Shown: positions 12,720 to 26,011 of the stretch, one piece after another
Numbering within the stretch: position 1 is the first letter of the stretch
How the letters are laid out: each line of letters opens with the position of its first letter
Assembly (NCBI RefSeq): GCF_014898055.3
Contig: NW_023601212.1
Coordinates: 32,538,329-32,602,328, forward strand
DNA length: 64,000 nucleotides
Direction of reading: 5' to 3'
Source of the DNA: Talpa occidentalis
Taxonomy: Eukaryota > Chordata > Mammalia > Eulipotyphla > Talpidae
The notes under the pieces: model-generated
The model's input: the letters and a program-made list of their open reading frames with translations, nothing else
Databases searched by the model: none
What the model was told of the DNA's origin: nothing
Position numbers and translations under genes: made by a program

Positions 12720-13480
12720 AGTTGCATACATGTCTGTGTAACTTGAAATTATTAATTATATAACTTTTGGGTTACATATTCAGACTTCTATATGTGCCCA
12801 TGCTTCAATCGCCCTTGACCATACCGCCCATGGCAATGCCCTACCCCCTTCTTTCCCCTCCCCCACCATGACCCCAGCCCTCCCACCCCATCCTTAGCAT
12901 CACCACTTCAAGGTCCATCCATTTTGTCACAAAGGAAATGGTTTCATCTTTTTAATAGCTGAGTGGAATTCTGTTGAATATATATACCAGTTTCTTCATC
13001 CAGTTACCTGTCACTGAGCATTTAGATTGATTCTACAACTTGGCAATTGTGGACAGTGCTGCTATGAACACAGGAGTACATAAGTTTGTATTAGTGTTTT
13101 CATATTCTTGGGGTAGATATCTAGCAGAAGTGTTGCTGGACTATATGGGAGTTCTATTTTCATTTTTTTTTTTCAGGTATCTCCATACCATCTTCCCTAG
13201 AGACTACACCAGATTGCATTTCCATTTACAATGGATTGGAGTTCCTTTTCCTCTACCTCCCAGCCACCATTGTTTCCATTCAGTGAGGTGATATCTCTTT
13301 GGGTTTTGATTGGCATTTCCGTTGTAATTAATAATGTTCAACAATTTTTCATGTGTCTGCAGGCCCTCCAGATGTCTTCTTTAGAAAAATGTGTATTTGG
13401 CTCTTCTGCCCATTTTTTGATTGGGTTGTCTGGTTTTTTTGGTTGTTGTTTAATTGTATAAGTATTTTGTTTATTTGGGA
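12720..13480 (-). repeat. Antisense L1 3' end (ORF2 C-terminus plus 3' UTR)
   Basis: Read on the minus strand this is an L1 tail. The plus strand has the well-known antisense phrases (tgaacacaggagtacataag; ggggtagatatctagcag; gtgaggtgatatctctttgg; cttctgcccattttttgattggg). The C-rich part at 12780-12910 is the 3' UTR. Stops and indels show it is dead. Confidence 0.8.
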
Positions 13481-14284
13481 AAAGAAAACTTTTAAATATA
13501 GGGACTGTGTTTCGGGTAACAACATAGTGTTATTATTCTTTTACACCATGGGTTTGTAGTTGAAACTGGCATTCAATTTGTGTTCTCCCAAACTCCTCCT
13601 TTTTCATCTTCCATGCATGGCCTCATTGATGGTGACTATCTGCCCCCCACCTACCCATTTCTATCTTTAATTAAGCACTAGATCCAGCCTCTGTCTACTT
13701 GTTAACCTGTTTGAATGCAAACCCAGTCTTTTTTATAGAAACTGGTGCACATGATAATAGCTATACCAGAATTCCTGAACAACAATCAATCTGCTTTGTA
13801 AACACTCTAGGGGAAAAGGCATTAGAAAGATTGTGTGAGTGTGTGTAGGTATGCCTGAATATAAATACACACAAGTGTCCACGCACACCAATAGTCATAT
13901 TTTTCCAAAGGATATCAAGAATAAATTCCACTGCATTAGTGAGACAAGTCCCAGCTGATGAAATGGTTTCCATGGAAATGATTTAGCATGCTTTGTAAAA
14001 ATAGCTTGTTGTGCACATGAGAAAAAGTGAAGTAGTGGCTTGGATCCCATGTGATCGCACCACTGCAAATTTACACCATAGGCATCTGGGGCAATATTTG
14101 GGTCGGAGCTGGAGTTTAGGAAGTCAGGTCTATTCCAATCATAATCTGTGGCAGAAGCAGGAAATCTACATTTCTGGGACCTTGGTTCTTGTCGTTTATT
14201 TGTTCCTTTTCTCCAGAGACCCCAGAACTGTGAACTCTCTGGGAATGGATACTTCCCACCTTGAGAATTAAGATGGTATTAACA
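13481..14284. other. Unassigned sequence
   Basis: No gene or clear repeat was recognised. The GTGTGAGTGTGTG stretch near 13835 is a minor simple repeat. Confidence 0.4.
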
Positions 14285-14450
14285 TTTGTTAGTACCTATT
14301 AGGTATGGTGTAACTGCTTTAAATGTGTTATCTCATCAAATTCTCATGATAACCTTAACTATGAGGTAGGTGTTATTAGGTCCTTTTTATGGTTAAAGAA
14401 CTTTAGGGTCAGATAGATCGTGATTTAGCCAAGGTTTCCCATCATAAAAG
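14285..14450 (-). repeat. MIR SINE fragment
   Basis: It contains the antisense MIR series ttaaatgtgttatctcatca, ctatgaggtaggtgttatta, ttttatggttaaagaac and gtgatttagccaaggt in order. Confidence 0.75.
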
Positions 14451-17400
14451 CATGGGGTGGGGGGTGGGGCAACCAGGTCAAAAAACCACAATTCATTGAC
14501 TCAGAGCCCTGGGCAATGCATAAATCCCAGTGGATGTTCAGATGAATGCATGGATGCATGGATCCAGGAATGAATCCTGAGTGCAAGAAGATGCTTGAGG
14601 AAAGGACAGACTTCTTACTGTCAAGTCCTTACTCAAGCCTGTGTTGGAGAGATATAAGACTCATATTATTGATCTACCAGATACTTCGCGATGATAAAAG
14701 AGGGTGTAGTATCTTGTTGACTAAACTGTTTAATCAAATCTCTCCAGCAGCACCTTCTTTGGACAGTGGTTGACATCCCCTGGGAAAACAATCCACATAG
14801 TTCAGCTGAAGCTGAACACACAGTGTCAAATCAGAAGTGTATCTAGGGATAGATTTTTCTCCCCTGTAAATTTCAGTATATGAGCTGTGTATTCCCAGCC
14901 ACTGGCCCTGATCCAACTCAGCCCCCTTTCTGGCTCTAGCTCAGCTCCAGCCTGAAGGAAGATATTTCTGAACATGTAGGATGTTTTAGGAGCTGTTAGT
15001 TTGCAGATAATGAAAGTAGCAAGTGGGCCTTCAAATATGCCAGAGGGATTAATAGGGAGAGAAATTTTGAACATCTGAGAGTTCTTCCTGGGAGTATTCT
15101 TCCTGAGGATTTAAGATAGAAAAAAAGCAAAACTCTTTGCTTTGGCTAGATGTTGGTAAAAATTTCCTTTGTCCTCCAAAGACACCAAAGGGACCCACCA
15201 TCCAGACTGGAGATGGTCTTGTCCAATTCAAATCAAATAGCTCCTTTGACCATTTCTCTCCAGTCACAGGAGACAGAGTTCATAATCCCTGTGGAAGAGG
15301 ACTAGGGCTCCAGTTACTGGAGATGAGAAATGGGGGAAAGATCAGTCTCTACCAACCAGAGCATTTATAAGCCTCCATCTAACTTCTCACTGTGAGTCCT
15401 GCCAGGACATTCTAGTCTCGAATCTCACCTACAACTCACAGCCTTCACCCAGTGGTGACAGAGCATTGGGGACAGCTGCAAAGCAGGGGCACCTGAGAGC
15501 CCACAGGGTCAGTCCTGCCTGTTGAGAGCCACAGAGGGAGAAGCACCACAATAAAGGAGGCTCACAGCTTGGACCCCAGTGTGTCCTCCAAGTGTGTCCT
15601 TCCTGGGCAGTTGGTGCTTTGTAGGAAACCACCACTGCTGATATTTCATAGTGGAAAACTCAGGGTGCATTTACCAGCTGTACTGTGTGCAGTCCCAATG
15701 AGGATCCTTTTAAGCAAGTCTCTGTCCATGGAGACTCTTATAAATTATGTTGTAGATAGGCATATAAAAGTTGAATATTATTTTTAAAAAGAATATTTTG
15801 GAGATTTGGATTAAAATCAAGTTTTTTAAGCTATTCTGAGGCCATATCTTCATTTGAAGATGTTTCTCTTTCTTGCTGTGTTCTTAATTCCTGTAATTGG
15901 CCAACCTCATTTTTAAGAACCGCAAGGAAGCTTATCCATGGACTCCAAGGACATTCTCCAGCCTACCAACATTAGCTATTTATCCTGGTCTTTCTTAGGA
16001 TACTCTGGTGGTAAAATCTTTTACAGTCTCCCCATCTATACCCTGACACTATAAACTCCAGATAACAGTGCTGAACACAATCACTGAACACATTTTCTCT
16101 GTGCCTGGTTAGGTCCCACCTCCTGTGACTGAGGGAGAAAAACTGTAGAGATCTATCCATTTGGATATCCACTCTGCTGTTTCTCCTTATATCTGTGACC
16201 ACAATCCCATGGGGATACGAGGGGATACACTTCTCTATTTCCACACAGCAACAGTGTTAGTTTTCTGTGGAATTAGGGGGTAGGGAGAAAAAGGGGTTGG
16301 GTTTTCATTCCTGTAAGTTTTTCCATCATCTCCTAAATTAATTCTAGATCTTATAATGACATTTGTGACAAAGAACTGAGCCTTTGGGAGGAAACAGTTC
16401 TCTATTTGAGAAGCTTAATTTTATTTCTAAAAGGAAATAAAGAGTTGGATTCTGAACAACTTACAGGGTATCTCAGGAAATAGTAATCTATCTTGGAGCA
16501 GTTTAAAGAACAGCAGTGGAAACAATGCTGAAATTTCCAAGTCCAAAATGAGTGCCGGGGAAGGTGGCTGAGGTTGAACCAGCATCATCTTCTAATTGTG
16601 GCTACATCATCAGACCAGACCTGGAAAGGAAAGAAAAGTCATTTCCTATAGCTTTTTTTACCCCCAAATCTTAATCCTTGCATGCTGAGATTTTTTTAAA
16701 GTACCAGGATAGCTGTGAATCACCAGGTCTTAAAATGAAAATAGTCTTCAATTTTCACACTACTCTGTGGAGATCTATCCAGCAAAAGAAGCTAATGAGG
16801 AGAAGCTGGCCATGCTTCCTATAGTTTAGACACATGCTCATTACCAAGAGTGGGAAGAAGATGATCTTGTGAGGTCTCTGAATAAACATTAAATAAATCT
16901 GTCAGCCCACAAAGCCTGCTGTGGGAAATCCCTATAAGATAAGAGTCTTCCCTATGTACCAGGGTCCAAGAGTACAATCCAGTGAGAAAAGAGAGAGAAA
17001 AAATAGAATGCAAGAAAAACACCCTGTTCAAGAGATTCAGATGGAAGGAATTAATGAGACCCAGCAAAAGGGAAAGGAAATTTAGTATAAATGCAGAAGG
17101 CAAGGAGTCATGCCTGAGAGCTAAGTAGAGAAGAAACTAGTCCATGTGAGATCCAGCTGGCAGGACTGGAAGAGTGTTGTCTCTTCCAACAGAGAGAGAG
17201 AAATGGACTCTTTCTTTTTTTCTGGTGTCCCCCATACTTATCTCATCTCAGAAATCCCATGGCTAAGTTAGATCCCATGACATAAATATACATGTAAATT
17301 TCTCCTGGTGTAGCATCAACTTCAGAGCCAGGTTTCACTCATACTGGGTGTCCAGATTGTCCTCTGATAAACAAACCCAGAAGCTGACTAACAGCTATTC

Positions 17401-18543
17401 AGCTTTGATGTGTCTCTGGTGTAGGGCCCATCCAGGGACTAGCCCAGAGCCCCTGCATGAATTGAACCGTGACTAGCTTATTGAGATAGAAGTGCCCTCC
17501 TTGTCAGCTGAGGCTCTAAATATGGATACCCTGGCTTGCCCTGACTTGCCCGTGGGATACCCTGTCTTACATGAGCAAGGATTCTCTTCTGGAAAAAGGT
17601 TTATCTTGGTTTCCTTCTTTAGCCTGCCTTTTAAGTACTCAACTTTATGGGAAGATGTTGGCTAACAATGTTCTTAGAATCAGAGTTCATGGTAGGGAAG
17701 AAGAGAGGGCCTGGAGGGGTCAAGAGAAAAGGCATGTGTTTTGAACACCTGCTTACCAGCAGGTTCAGAACCACAAAGATGATTGCACTCGCTCATTGAT
17801 CACTGATGCATCAGCAGAGAGGCTTGTGAAGAAGCTGGCAACATGAGCTTGGGTACTTCCTTAGGTGTGCAAAGTCCTGCTTGAAAGCCATCAGAATTTG
17901 CTCTTACCATGCTTCTCAAAGAGGACTACAGTCCCTTCGAGCAAGAGGGCAAGTCAGAGCAAAGTAAACAGCGATGACAGGGATGGCCCCTACCTGAGTA
18001 GGAGACATTCAGACTGGGTTTGGGGACCCCAAATGAATTCGGGCTACTGCTGCCAATTGGACCCCAAACCCAGGGCTGGGAAGGCTGGAAGAGCCTAGCT
18101 TAGGGAGCAGGTGATGTGGGAAAACTGGGGCTACCAGAAAGGAACCCTTATATTGCATGCCTACCAGGTCACTTTATTTCCATGAAATAACAATATTATT
18201 TATAACTACAGAGATCTGAATATTAGGAGGAAGTCAGAGATCAGTTTTCTCTGATTTGTTATTCAAATATCCATGTTTAAGTTCCAGCCTTCACCAAAAG
18301 GATCTTTTATTAAGTGATCTAAACTCTGCACCTCAGTTACTTTTCTATAAAGTTGCATTGACAATGCACTGAGACAATGCACTGAGAAAATGAAAGGGAA
18401 TATAAGACTAATGTCAACACCCTTTTGGCATATGTCAGGTGACAATACATCAAAGCTTTCTATTGCTACTGTCTATAGAGAGCCTGACAATCTGAGCAAT
18501 TCACAGCTAGCTCAGATAATCAAGAAGTCACAATTGTTTCATT
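14451..18543. other. About 4 kb of unassigned sequence
   Basis: Open frames here are all under about 95 codons with no recognised family. No young SINE, L1 or LTR was seen. A short tandem ATGCATGGATGCATGG motif lies near 14544. Confidence 0.4.
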
Positions 18544-18559
18544 AAGAAATATTGTGCTG

Positions 18560-19294
18560 ACAACAAATGTTGGCCAGGATGTGGTGAAAAAGGAACTCTC
18601 CTACATTGCTGGTGGGAGTGCAAACTGGTCCAACCACTATGGAAAGCTGTCTGGAGTTTCCTCAGTCTACTTAAAATGGAGTCACCATGTGACCCAGCAA
18701 TTTCACTCCTAGGGATCTACCCAAAGGACACAAAAACATTGATTCAAAAAAATACCTGTACCCCTATGTTTATTGCAGCACTATTTATCATAGATAAAAC
18801 ATGGAAACAACTCAAATGCCCCAAAATAGATGACTGGATCAAGAAGATGTGGTGTATATGTACACAATGGAATACTATTCAGTAATCAAAAAAAATAAAC
18901 TCATGCCATTTGCCAGCAACATGGATGGAGCTAGAAGGAATTATGCTCAGTGAAATAAGTCAGAAGGAAAAAGAAAAATATCGATGTTTTCATTTATAGG
19001 AGGAATATACGGGACCCAAATAAGACATCAGGGGTAAAAAATAATATCAAGACAAAATACAATGCAACAAAAACACACAGACAATTATAAATCTGAGACA
19101 TCCTGCAAGGGAGGAGGAAGCAGAGGGATTCAAGGGAGGAAGGGAGGAGCACAGGGGACTGAGGTGATGGTGCACAGGTGCATTGGTGAAGGAAATTCTA
19201 TGGGGACTACGCCTGGTCGGGGGGAAGCAAATATTGTTTTAAAATGGATGATGTAAAATATATATAGATAAAGAAATTTTAAAAGGGGGAAAAA
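18560..19294 (+). repeat. 5'-truncated L1 3' end with target-site duplication
   Basis: The frame reads the ORF2 C-terminus (GTLLHCWWECKLVQPLWKAV, then LLGIYPKD, FIAALFII, DDWIKKMW) and then breaks near the end. 3' UTR and A-rich tail follow. The flanks carry AAGAAATATTGTGCTG (18544-18559) and AAGAAATATGTGCTG (19295-19309), a good TSD, so the 5' end at about 18560 is a true truncation point. Confidence 0.9.
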
Positions 19295-19309
19295 AAGAAA
19301 TATGTGCTG

Positions 19310-20999
19310 GATTGTGCTGCATTTATATGTACCCTCAACAGTAGCTCATAGCATACACCCCAATAGGCAGTGGACAGGCCCTAAGAAATCTCTGTAGTCC
19401 AAAGAGGCCCCTGGTCAAAAGGCTGCTGCTCCAGCAAAGGCAGGAAGCTTCATTCTCCCACTCTCTCTCCACTTGAGTGACTAAAATTGAATCAACAGAA
19501 TTCAGCAAATTAAGAAAAGTGGTGTCATCCCACAGCTTCATTACTTTGTAAGAGATAATGGCAACTCCAGCTCCCAGAGGGCAATTACCAAACTATAACA
19601 CATCACTCACGAGCAAACCACACACATCCACCCCCTGCCTGCGCTGATCCCTGCCACCTTCCCTTCCTGCGAACTGTCTCCTTCCAGAGCGCAGCGCTCA
19701 GCCCTGGCGTGCCTGAACCTCTCGTCCCAGACACTGGGTACTCACCGACAGGCGCTGGGCCCTCAGTCAGAGAGGACAAGGGCTCACTTAACACAGAGCT
19801 GTTGGGCAGGTTCCCCAACCCCACACCAGACATTGCTTTTGGAGGAAAAAAAATCATTTATCATTTTAAGACTGCAAACTGCAGTAAGGTCTGGGATGCA
19901 GCTGTCCCTCATGAATGACTTAACCCACAATTCTAGCCAAGAGGACTATCTCTACCTTTTATCTGGGCTGCTTGCAGACTTCCTTCTGTCTCTCAAACAG
20001 ATGCCTTCTGCATGAGTGAATGTCATCTGGCCCCGGGCATGTGCCACTAGTTGAGATAAACAGCATCATTGTCACCAGTGAGGTTTTGTTTTGTTTTTCA
20101 TCCAATGACATGATCCTGAAGGCTGGCAATTACCTGTGACTTCTTTTTCTTTATTCCCATTATCCCATTCATTGCCAAGACATTTAAAAGCTTTACTAAC
20201 TAAAGCTTTTTTTGTAATTAAACCTTTCTTAAAGACATCAATTTTAATCCAAGCATTAATTATCTTCTGTCTGAACTACCTATGTGGTCATCTATGGATA
20301 TTTGGTCCAATGTCCAACATTCCCACCTGCATCAAAATGACCTGTTCCAAACTTAACTATAATAATTTCCCCATATTGTTAAAAATACACAATGGCTCCC
20401 CATTACCCTGAGAATGAAGACAAAATGGTCTCATGTTGCCTGCGTAGCAGTTAGAGGCGAATGTGGATACCCCTGTGGACTCAACTGCAAGGAGACCTGC
20501 TTAATCCTTGGTCACAATTTCAGCACCAAGGTTGTTGGAAAACATTTGGAACATTTGTCTTACTTGGCCCTCATTCAGGGCATATCAGAGATCTTTGATG
20601 TTTGGGCATGCAACCCTCTAATTGTACGTAACATATATAAAGCATGGTTCCTGATTGATTTAAGAACTATGGATCCTCAAAAAAATGACATAAATGAGAA
20701 AACTCCAATCACAGAAATAAGTGAGATGCTTGGGGGTAAATAAAACATAGCTCAGGGATCTGACATAAACTGGACCATGAGACAATGTATTACTCTGTCG
20801 GTGAAGGTTTTGTATCTGAATGTGAACATTGGCAAGGGTTATTCAAAGATAGCAAGACATTCATACGAGTTTCAAGTCCCCTAAAAATAATTTTGCTATT
20901 AAAATCTCAGTCAACAGATTTTAATGTTTTAACCAGCCATTTAGCATGGTGGATTCGTAATGCAATACCGTGAATTCATGAACCAGAGAATTCAGCTCC
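19310..20999. other. Unassigned sequence
   Basis: A 109-codon plus frame (20414-20743) has no recognised domain and no promoter or splice support. Nothing else was identified. Confidence 0.4.
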
Positions 21000-21185
21000 A
21001 ATCTCAGTCGTGTGACTATTCTCTGTTACACTCTGGGCAAATTACTTACCCTACCTTTCCCCTAGTTTCCTAAATTTTGACAGAAATATATTAACAATGC
21101 CTACCTCATTACAGCTATCAAGAGGATTGAATTATATATTAAAAGCATTTTTTAAAGTATCTGGTAGATAATAAGCACTATGCAC
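21000..21185 (+). repeat. MIR SINE
   Basis: It reads CTCTGGGCAAATTACTTACC, TTTCCCCTAGTTTCCTAAAT, ATTAACAATGCCTACCTCATT, GAGGATTGAATT and GGTAGATAATAAGCACT, collinear with the MIR core and tail. Confidence 0.75.
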
Positions 21186-21734
21186 AATTTTAGTATTACC
21201 TACATGTGATACAGGAAGGTGATAGGTAGAATAATGCCTACTCAAAGGACATTCAATACCTAAATATACAAAATATATAAACACATTATCTTATGACAAA
21301 AACGACTTTGCCAATGCGATTGCAATTAATTACTGTGAAGTGGGAAGTTGAGATGCTGCATTTGAAGTAGACCTTGACAATGAGACCAGAAATGGCAAAT
21401 ACTTGCATCTGTGCCTCTGCTCCCATTGATAACTGATTAAAGTCTCTTTCCCTGCTCCCCCCTACCCCAGCACCTACCCTGAGTCAAGACAACAGATAGC
21501 AAATCTTTTCCCACTCATCTTTATAAGTAGTCACCACCAATCAACTGATACTGGAACACAAAACTAAAACACATATCTGGGTTTGATGTGATTTAAGAGA
21601 CATTTGAAGTGGAGAAAAAAGCCATGGGCAAGAAGTAATGGATCAGCTATAACAAAGTCTGAGGATAGACTGGAGTTAGAGATAAACTAAGATTTTAGTG
21701 GCATGTTGTGCTGAAAAAGTAATAATAACATTGA
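21186..21734. other. Unassigned sequence
   Basis: No gene or clear repeat was recognised. Confidence 0.4.
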
Positions 21735-21935
21735 TAATACAATAATAATAGATGGCATTGATTTTTGATTTCTATATTGAAAACATGTCACTTAATTCAC
21801 CTCCTTGAGGTAGGTACTTTAGTTATTTCTATAACACAGCTGGGAAAACTAAGCTATGGAGCAATATCAAGGATTCAGGCTTGATAAGCAGTAGACTTGG
21901 TGGTTCTGGGATTCCAGCCTGGGTCATCTTTCTCC
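21735..21935 (-). repeat. MIR SINE fragment
   Basis: Antisense MIR order: cacttaattcacctccttg, aggtaggtactttagttatt, gctgggaaaactaagctatgg, ctgggattccagcctggg. Confidence 0.6.
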
Positions 21936-22105
21936 AGATCCTGCCCACTGAGTCCCTCCCCTATGCAGGTAATAGACCTGGATCAGATTGTGGAGGATCC
22001 TGAATGACAGGATCTGTTTGGTAGCAAATTACACAAGATTTTGTTATAGGATGTGATGATGTTAGATCTGAGCTTTAGGAAAACTGACCTGTGCATAGAT
22101 AGATG

Positions 22106-22561
22106 TGTAGGATAAGGTAAAAAGTGTCAGGCTTTTCTGCCCTCCTGCCATTAGAATAGATGACAGAACCTGCGGTCCTGAATGCATGCCTGATGGCGGG
22201 CACCTGGAGTAGGGTGTGGGCATAGGTAGATGGGATTCACCTGGGCTGAGACTGGGCTTTTAGGGGCGGCGTCGCGGGGACGCCAGCAGAAGCCAAGAAA
22301 GAAGCAGAGGAGCAGAGAAGCCAAGAGAGAAGCAGAGCCATGAGAAGAGCAGAGAGAACGTGAGAGAAGGCCGGAGAGCCCAGAGTGAAGACTTGCTGGG
22401 GGCTGGGAGGCCTGTCAGCCTCCCGGCCCCCCAGCACCCCTGCCTGCCATGTACCTGGTAATCCCAATAAAAGCCTGCAAAAGCGACTGAGGACTCCAGG
22501 ACTCCTCCTTTACCCGTCTACTGGATCAGAAAACTGCACTGTGTACTGTCCTGCCCCTACA
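22106..22561 (+). repeat. Solo LTR, family A (endogenous retrovirus)
   Basis: The 456-bp element starts TGTAGG and ends CCTACA (inverted terminal bases). AATAAA is at 22466-22471. It is bounded by GATG on both sides (22102-22105 and 22562-22565), the expected short retroviral target duplication. A second, diverged copy lies at 51609-52037. No internal viral sequence is next to it. Confidence 0.85.
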
Positions 22562-22643
22562 GATGAAATGCACCACGGAGGAGAAAACAACTAGGAAGAG
22601 GTTTCCCCATGAAGGAAAAAGAAAATAGAGACAATAGGGAGAG

Positions 22644-22890
22644 CTGTTAAGCTGGGCATTTGTGTACAAGGGTATAGATAGCTTTTGGTGTTTTATTGGG
22701 AAATTATTATCCTTTCTTCTCTATATATACGTACTAATTTTTGTAAAGCTCTTTCACATTAAGTCTGCTTTGTCTTTGTACTCATGAATAGCTGGACCCC
22801 ATTAGAACTTGCAAGTTTGGGGGTCCCAGTGTCCCCCTTTATCATGTACTAACAGAAAGAGAATCTTACTTGGAATTACAAATCGTAATT
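22644..22890 (+). repeat. Unit of a split local duplication (copy 1)
   Basis: The left part (about 22644-22737) resembles 24070-24165, and the right part (about 22734-22890) resembles 24778-24930. The right part is roughly 94% identical by eye, including AAAGCTCTTTCACATTAAGT and GAATCTTACTTGGAATTACA. Origin is undecided: old LTR-type repeat or segmental duplication. Confidence 0.7.
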
Positions 22891-24069
22891 TATAGTGATA
22901 GGTAGGGATATTAGAGTTGGAAGAGATGCCTGAGCTACTTAGCTGGGAATCACCTTAGAAAATTTCCAGGCCAATTTTGAACCAAGCACTGGGAACATCA
23001 ATTTTTGTAGCTATAAAAACCCAATGTGGGTGGCTGAGTTGCTTTCATAGTCTCTAAATTAACTAATGCCATGTTAGAGGAAAGAAAGGAGCTCCAGCCA
23101 TGGAATGTATCAGCAGTGTCTTCTTCAGGCTGTGAATATTTATTTTATGAGCTTTATGAGCATAATTATAAGGGATTAGATAAACAGAGAGACAAAAAAA
23201 TATGAACTTGGCCATGGTTTCTAGCAGAGGTTGCCAGGATGCCAGGGTATTGGGCACCCTAAGATGAATGGTTTTGATCCTACTCCCTATAGATTAACCA
23301 ATTAATTAATTAATTAAAAATAAAAGATTATCTGTGGCAGCATCTCTTCTCTCTTTCCTGATGGCTCCTGTGGACAAGGCCAGTGTACAAGCTGGATCTC
23401 TAGTTAAAATCCTAAGAGTCACAGGGTTCCGAGAGAATAACTTTGGGAGGTCTTTTTAAAAAATACATTATTTTTTCTTAGGTAGAGGTGTATTCACTCT
23501 TTTGGCTAAGCCTTTATAAAGAATAAACTTCTTTCAATAGTATCATTTATTCCTAGCAGTCAAATACCAGTTTTCCTTGGTGTGACTTAGCCCCCTGAAG
23601 GTGCAATGTGTTAGGCATTGATAAGGTAGTAGAATGTAGAAGAGACAGCTCCATAAATGGGGGGTGGTAGGGGGAGCATGTTCCCTGCCCCCACTTACAC
23701 GCAGCTGCATTGGACTAGCTACTAGGGGAAACTAGGGGCAAAGCTGAGTGGCCCAGTAAAGCTCTATGATGCAGGAGGCAGGTGGCCTTAGAGGAGATAC
23801 ACATGGAGACGGGAGCTTACTTCTCGGCTTTGGACTTGCACTAGAACTTGGAGGAGAAACATGTAGGGATGCTTGGAAGATATGTGGATGAGAGATACAA
23901 GGGGGGACTGAAAATGGCAGCCATTATCTTGTAATTTGATTTTGTTCCTTTCATCTCAGACTTGCCTGGTCCCTTAGCCCTTTTCCTATAGTTCCCCACC
24001 AGAAGGTGCCTTGAACTTGTGGCAAGTTTTTAGGCCTCAGTGGTCCCACTTCAAACCAACCCTGTTCCC
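22891..24069. other. Unassigned, with (TTAA)n tract
   Basis: An AATTAATTAATTAATT run lies near 23299-23317. No gene or dated repeat was recognised. Confidence 0.4.
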
Positions 24070-24165
24070 TGTTGAGCAGGCATTTATGCACAAGGAGATA
24101 GATAACTTTTGGTGTTTCATTGGGAAACTATTATCCTTTCTTCTGTCTATGTATATACTAATTTA
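24070..24165 (+). repeat. Split duplication, copy 2 left part
   Basis: It matches 22644-22737 (GGTGTTTCATTGGGAAACTA; TTATCCTTTCTTCT) at about 85% by eye. It is separated from its right half by about 600 bp of AT-rich DNA. Confidence 0.65.
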
Positions 24166-24777
24166 TTTTATGGAACGATGTGCAGGTTTTGTTTATTGGT
24201 TTTGGTGACAACTACACTATTCTGTCCAGTTACTAGAACTCAAAGAATTGAACTGAATTTTATTATGTATTTGTTATGTATCAACAAAAAGGATGAAAAA
24301 AAGATGTCAGTAAGCAATATATTATAAAATTATGATATTATAAAACTAAAATAATAAAATATACTCTATTATAAAATTAAAAATGAAAAGAGTTAGTAAA
24401 AAATGTTAGCATGAAATATACAGCTTGTAATTCATGAGGATTTTTTCTCTCTCTTCTAACACTGTCAGCCTTTCATATTTAAAGAACTAATATTTACTAG
24501 AGAACTTTTAATACAGCAGTGTGTAAATGATTTTTGCATTAATTAATGATATTTTCAGTAAATATTTTTTAATGAGTTTCATCTGCTTTATCCCACTGTA
24601 TCTGAACAGTAATGACAACTCCACGTGGTTCTCAACATTTGTAATTTTCAATTAACCACTAGATGTACTAGATGTACTTTATTCTGTATTGCCACTATTT
24701 TCCATTTGAAGGATACACTTATTTTGTATCTGCTATTTTATTCATGAAGCATAATTTTAGTGGTTCACATATACATA
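24166..24777. other. AT-rich block splitting the duplicated unit
   Basis: It is flanked by similar motifs, TATACTAATTTATTT on the left and ATACATACTAATTTTTTT on the right, as if inserted with target duplication or deleted from copy 1. It includes an ATTATAAAA-rich patch (24320-24375) and a short ACTAGATGT tandem near 24657. No element family was recognised. Confidence 0.45.
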
Positions 24778-24930
24778 CTAATTTTTTTAAAGCTCTTTCA
24801 CATTAAGTCTGCTTTGTCTTTGTGCTCATGAATGGCTGGACCCCATTAGAACTTGCAAGTGTGGGGGGCCCAGGGTCCCCCTTTGTCACATACTAACAGA
24901 AAGAGAATCTTACTTGGAATTACAAATTGT
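24778..24930 (+). repeat. Split duplication, copy 2 right part
   Basis: It matches 22734-22890 with about nine or ten differences over some 155 bp. It includes GACCCCATTAGAACTTGCAAG in both copies. Confidence 0.75.
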
Positions 24931-25336
24931 ATAACCCACTTAAATTCATTTGAAGGTCTCTTGAGTTTCAATTTCCTCAAGTCCAAAACAGACACAACAG
25001 TTAGCCTTGTGCTGCTGGAAGATCAAATAAAAGACCATGAAATTACAGCCCACATAGAAACTACAGTTTGTAAACTAGAGGGCACTCACAGACATGTTAA
25101 AGAGGTCACTGACCCTATAAGGCTCAGGTAGAAACTCTTCCCATTTTCCACTTAAAGAATCCCAGGACCCTGATCACCCTGTCGCAGCATTTTCTTTCTC
25201 AACAAACAACTTTAGCTATTAGGACAAATGGTACATCTGAGACCCCTCGTCACCAAGTCTCACAAATTTCAGTTGTCAAAAGCACCACCTACAAGAGCAG
25301 TCTGTTGAAGAACTGATTGGAGTTTGATGTAAAATG
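24931..25336. other. Unassigned sequence
   Basis: No gene or clear repeat. It ends in the 5' target copy of the following SINE. Confidence 0.4.
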
Positions 25337-25651
25337 ACTTTTTTTTTAAAGGTGTATTTATGCATGCATGCAAGAACAGGGGTGTAGGCCAGAGAAGCAG
25401 CTGGGGATGGGGAGGGGGGATGAGAGGATTCACCAGAGACAGAGTGGGAAACAGAACAGGCAGATCTATTGAAATACACTGCTGAGGGGAGCAGCAGGTG
25501 AGACAGGAGAGGTCTGCTGCACTATGTGGGCAGCTCCCTGGCTGGTCAGGGATCGAACTGGTGCCACTGGGAATCGATCAAACTGGTGCTGCAGAGATTG
25601 TGGATAGCTTCATAGTGCTGTGCTTAACCCCTTGTACCACCAGGGAGGCCC
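25337..25651 (-). repeat. tRNA-derived T+ SINE
   Basis: Full-length antisense copy ending ACCAGGGAGGCCC. The TSD is TGATGTAAAATG (25325-25336) and TGATGTTAAATG (25652-25663). A partial repeat of the head (GGGATCGAACTGGTGCCA then GGAATCGATCAAACTGGTGC) makes it slightly longer than its siblings. Confidence 0.92.
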
Positions 25652-26011
25652 TGATGTTAAATGGCTTTAACTTCATCATGGTTGGAAGACATCACTGCAA
25701 ATATTTATCAATGTTCTACTATGTGCTTAAGGGAAAAATAAATAAAATCCATAGATCACCATTAGAAGAAGAAACCAGGCAGCAATTCGACACCCTAACT
25801 ATCACTGAATTTCTTCATGTAAATGCCTAGCTCCCTGCTCACTCATCACCACCACCAACTGACCCAGAATAGTTTTGTCTGGAGGTGTTAGTGTTTAAAG
25901 TACTCCCCACAATATAATTTACATTCAGGGTTAAGAAACACTATGATGGTGTTTCTATGGCAATAAGCAGTTACAAGCCATGATTCTTGTCCATAAAAAA
26001 TATGGAAGGGA
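25652..26011. other. Unassigned spacer between SINEs
   Basis: No gene or repeat was recognised apart from the flanking target duplications. Confidence 0.4.

Noticed and set aside
20414..20743. 109-codon plus-strand frame
   Set aside because: No recognised family, no splice or promoter context, AT-rich single-copy DNA; chance length.
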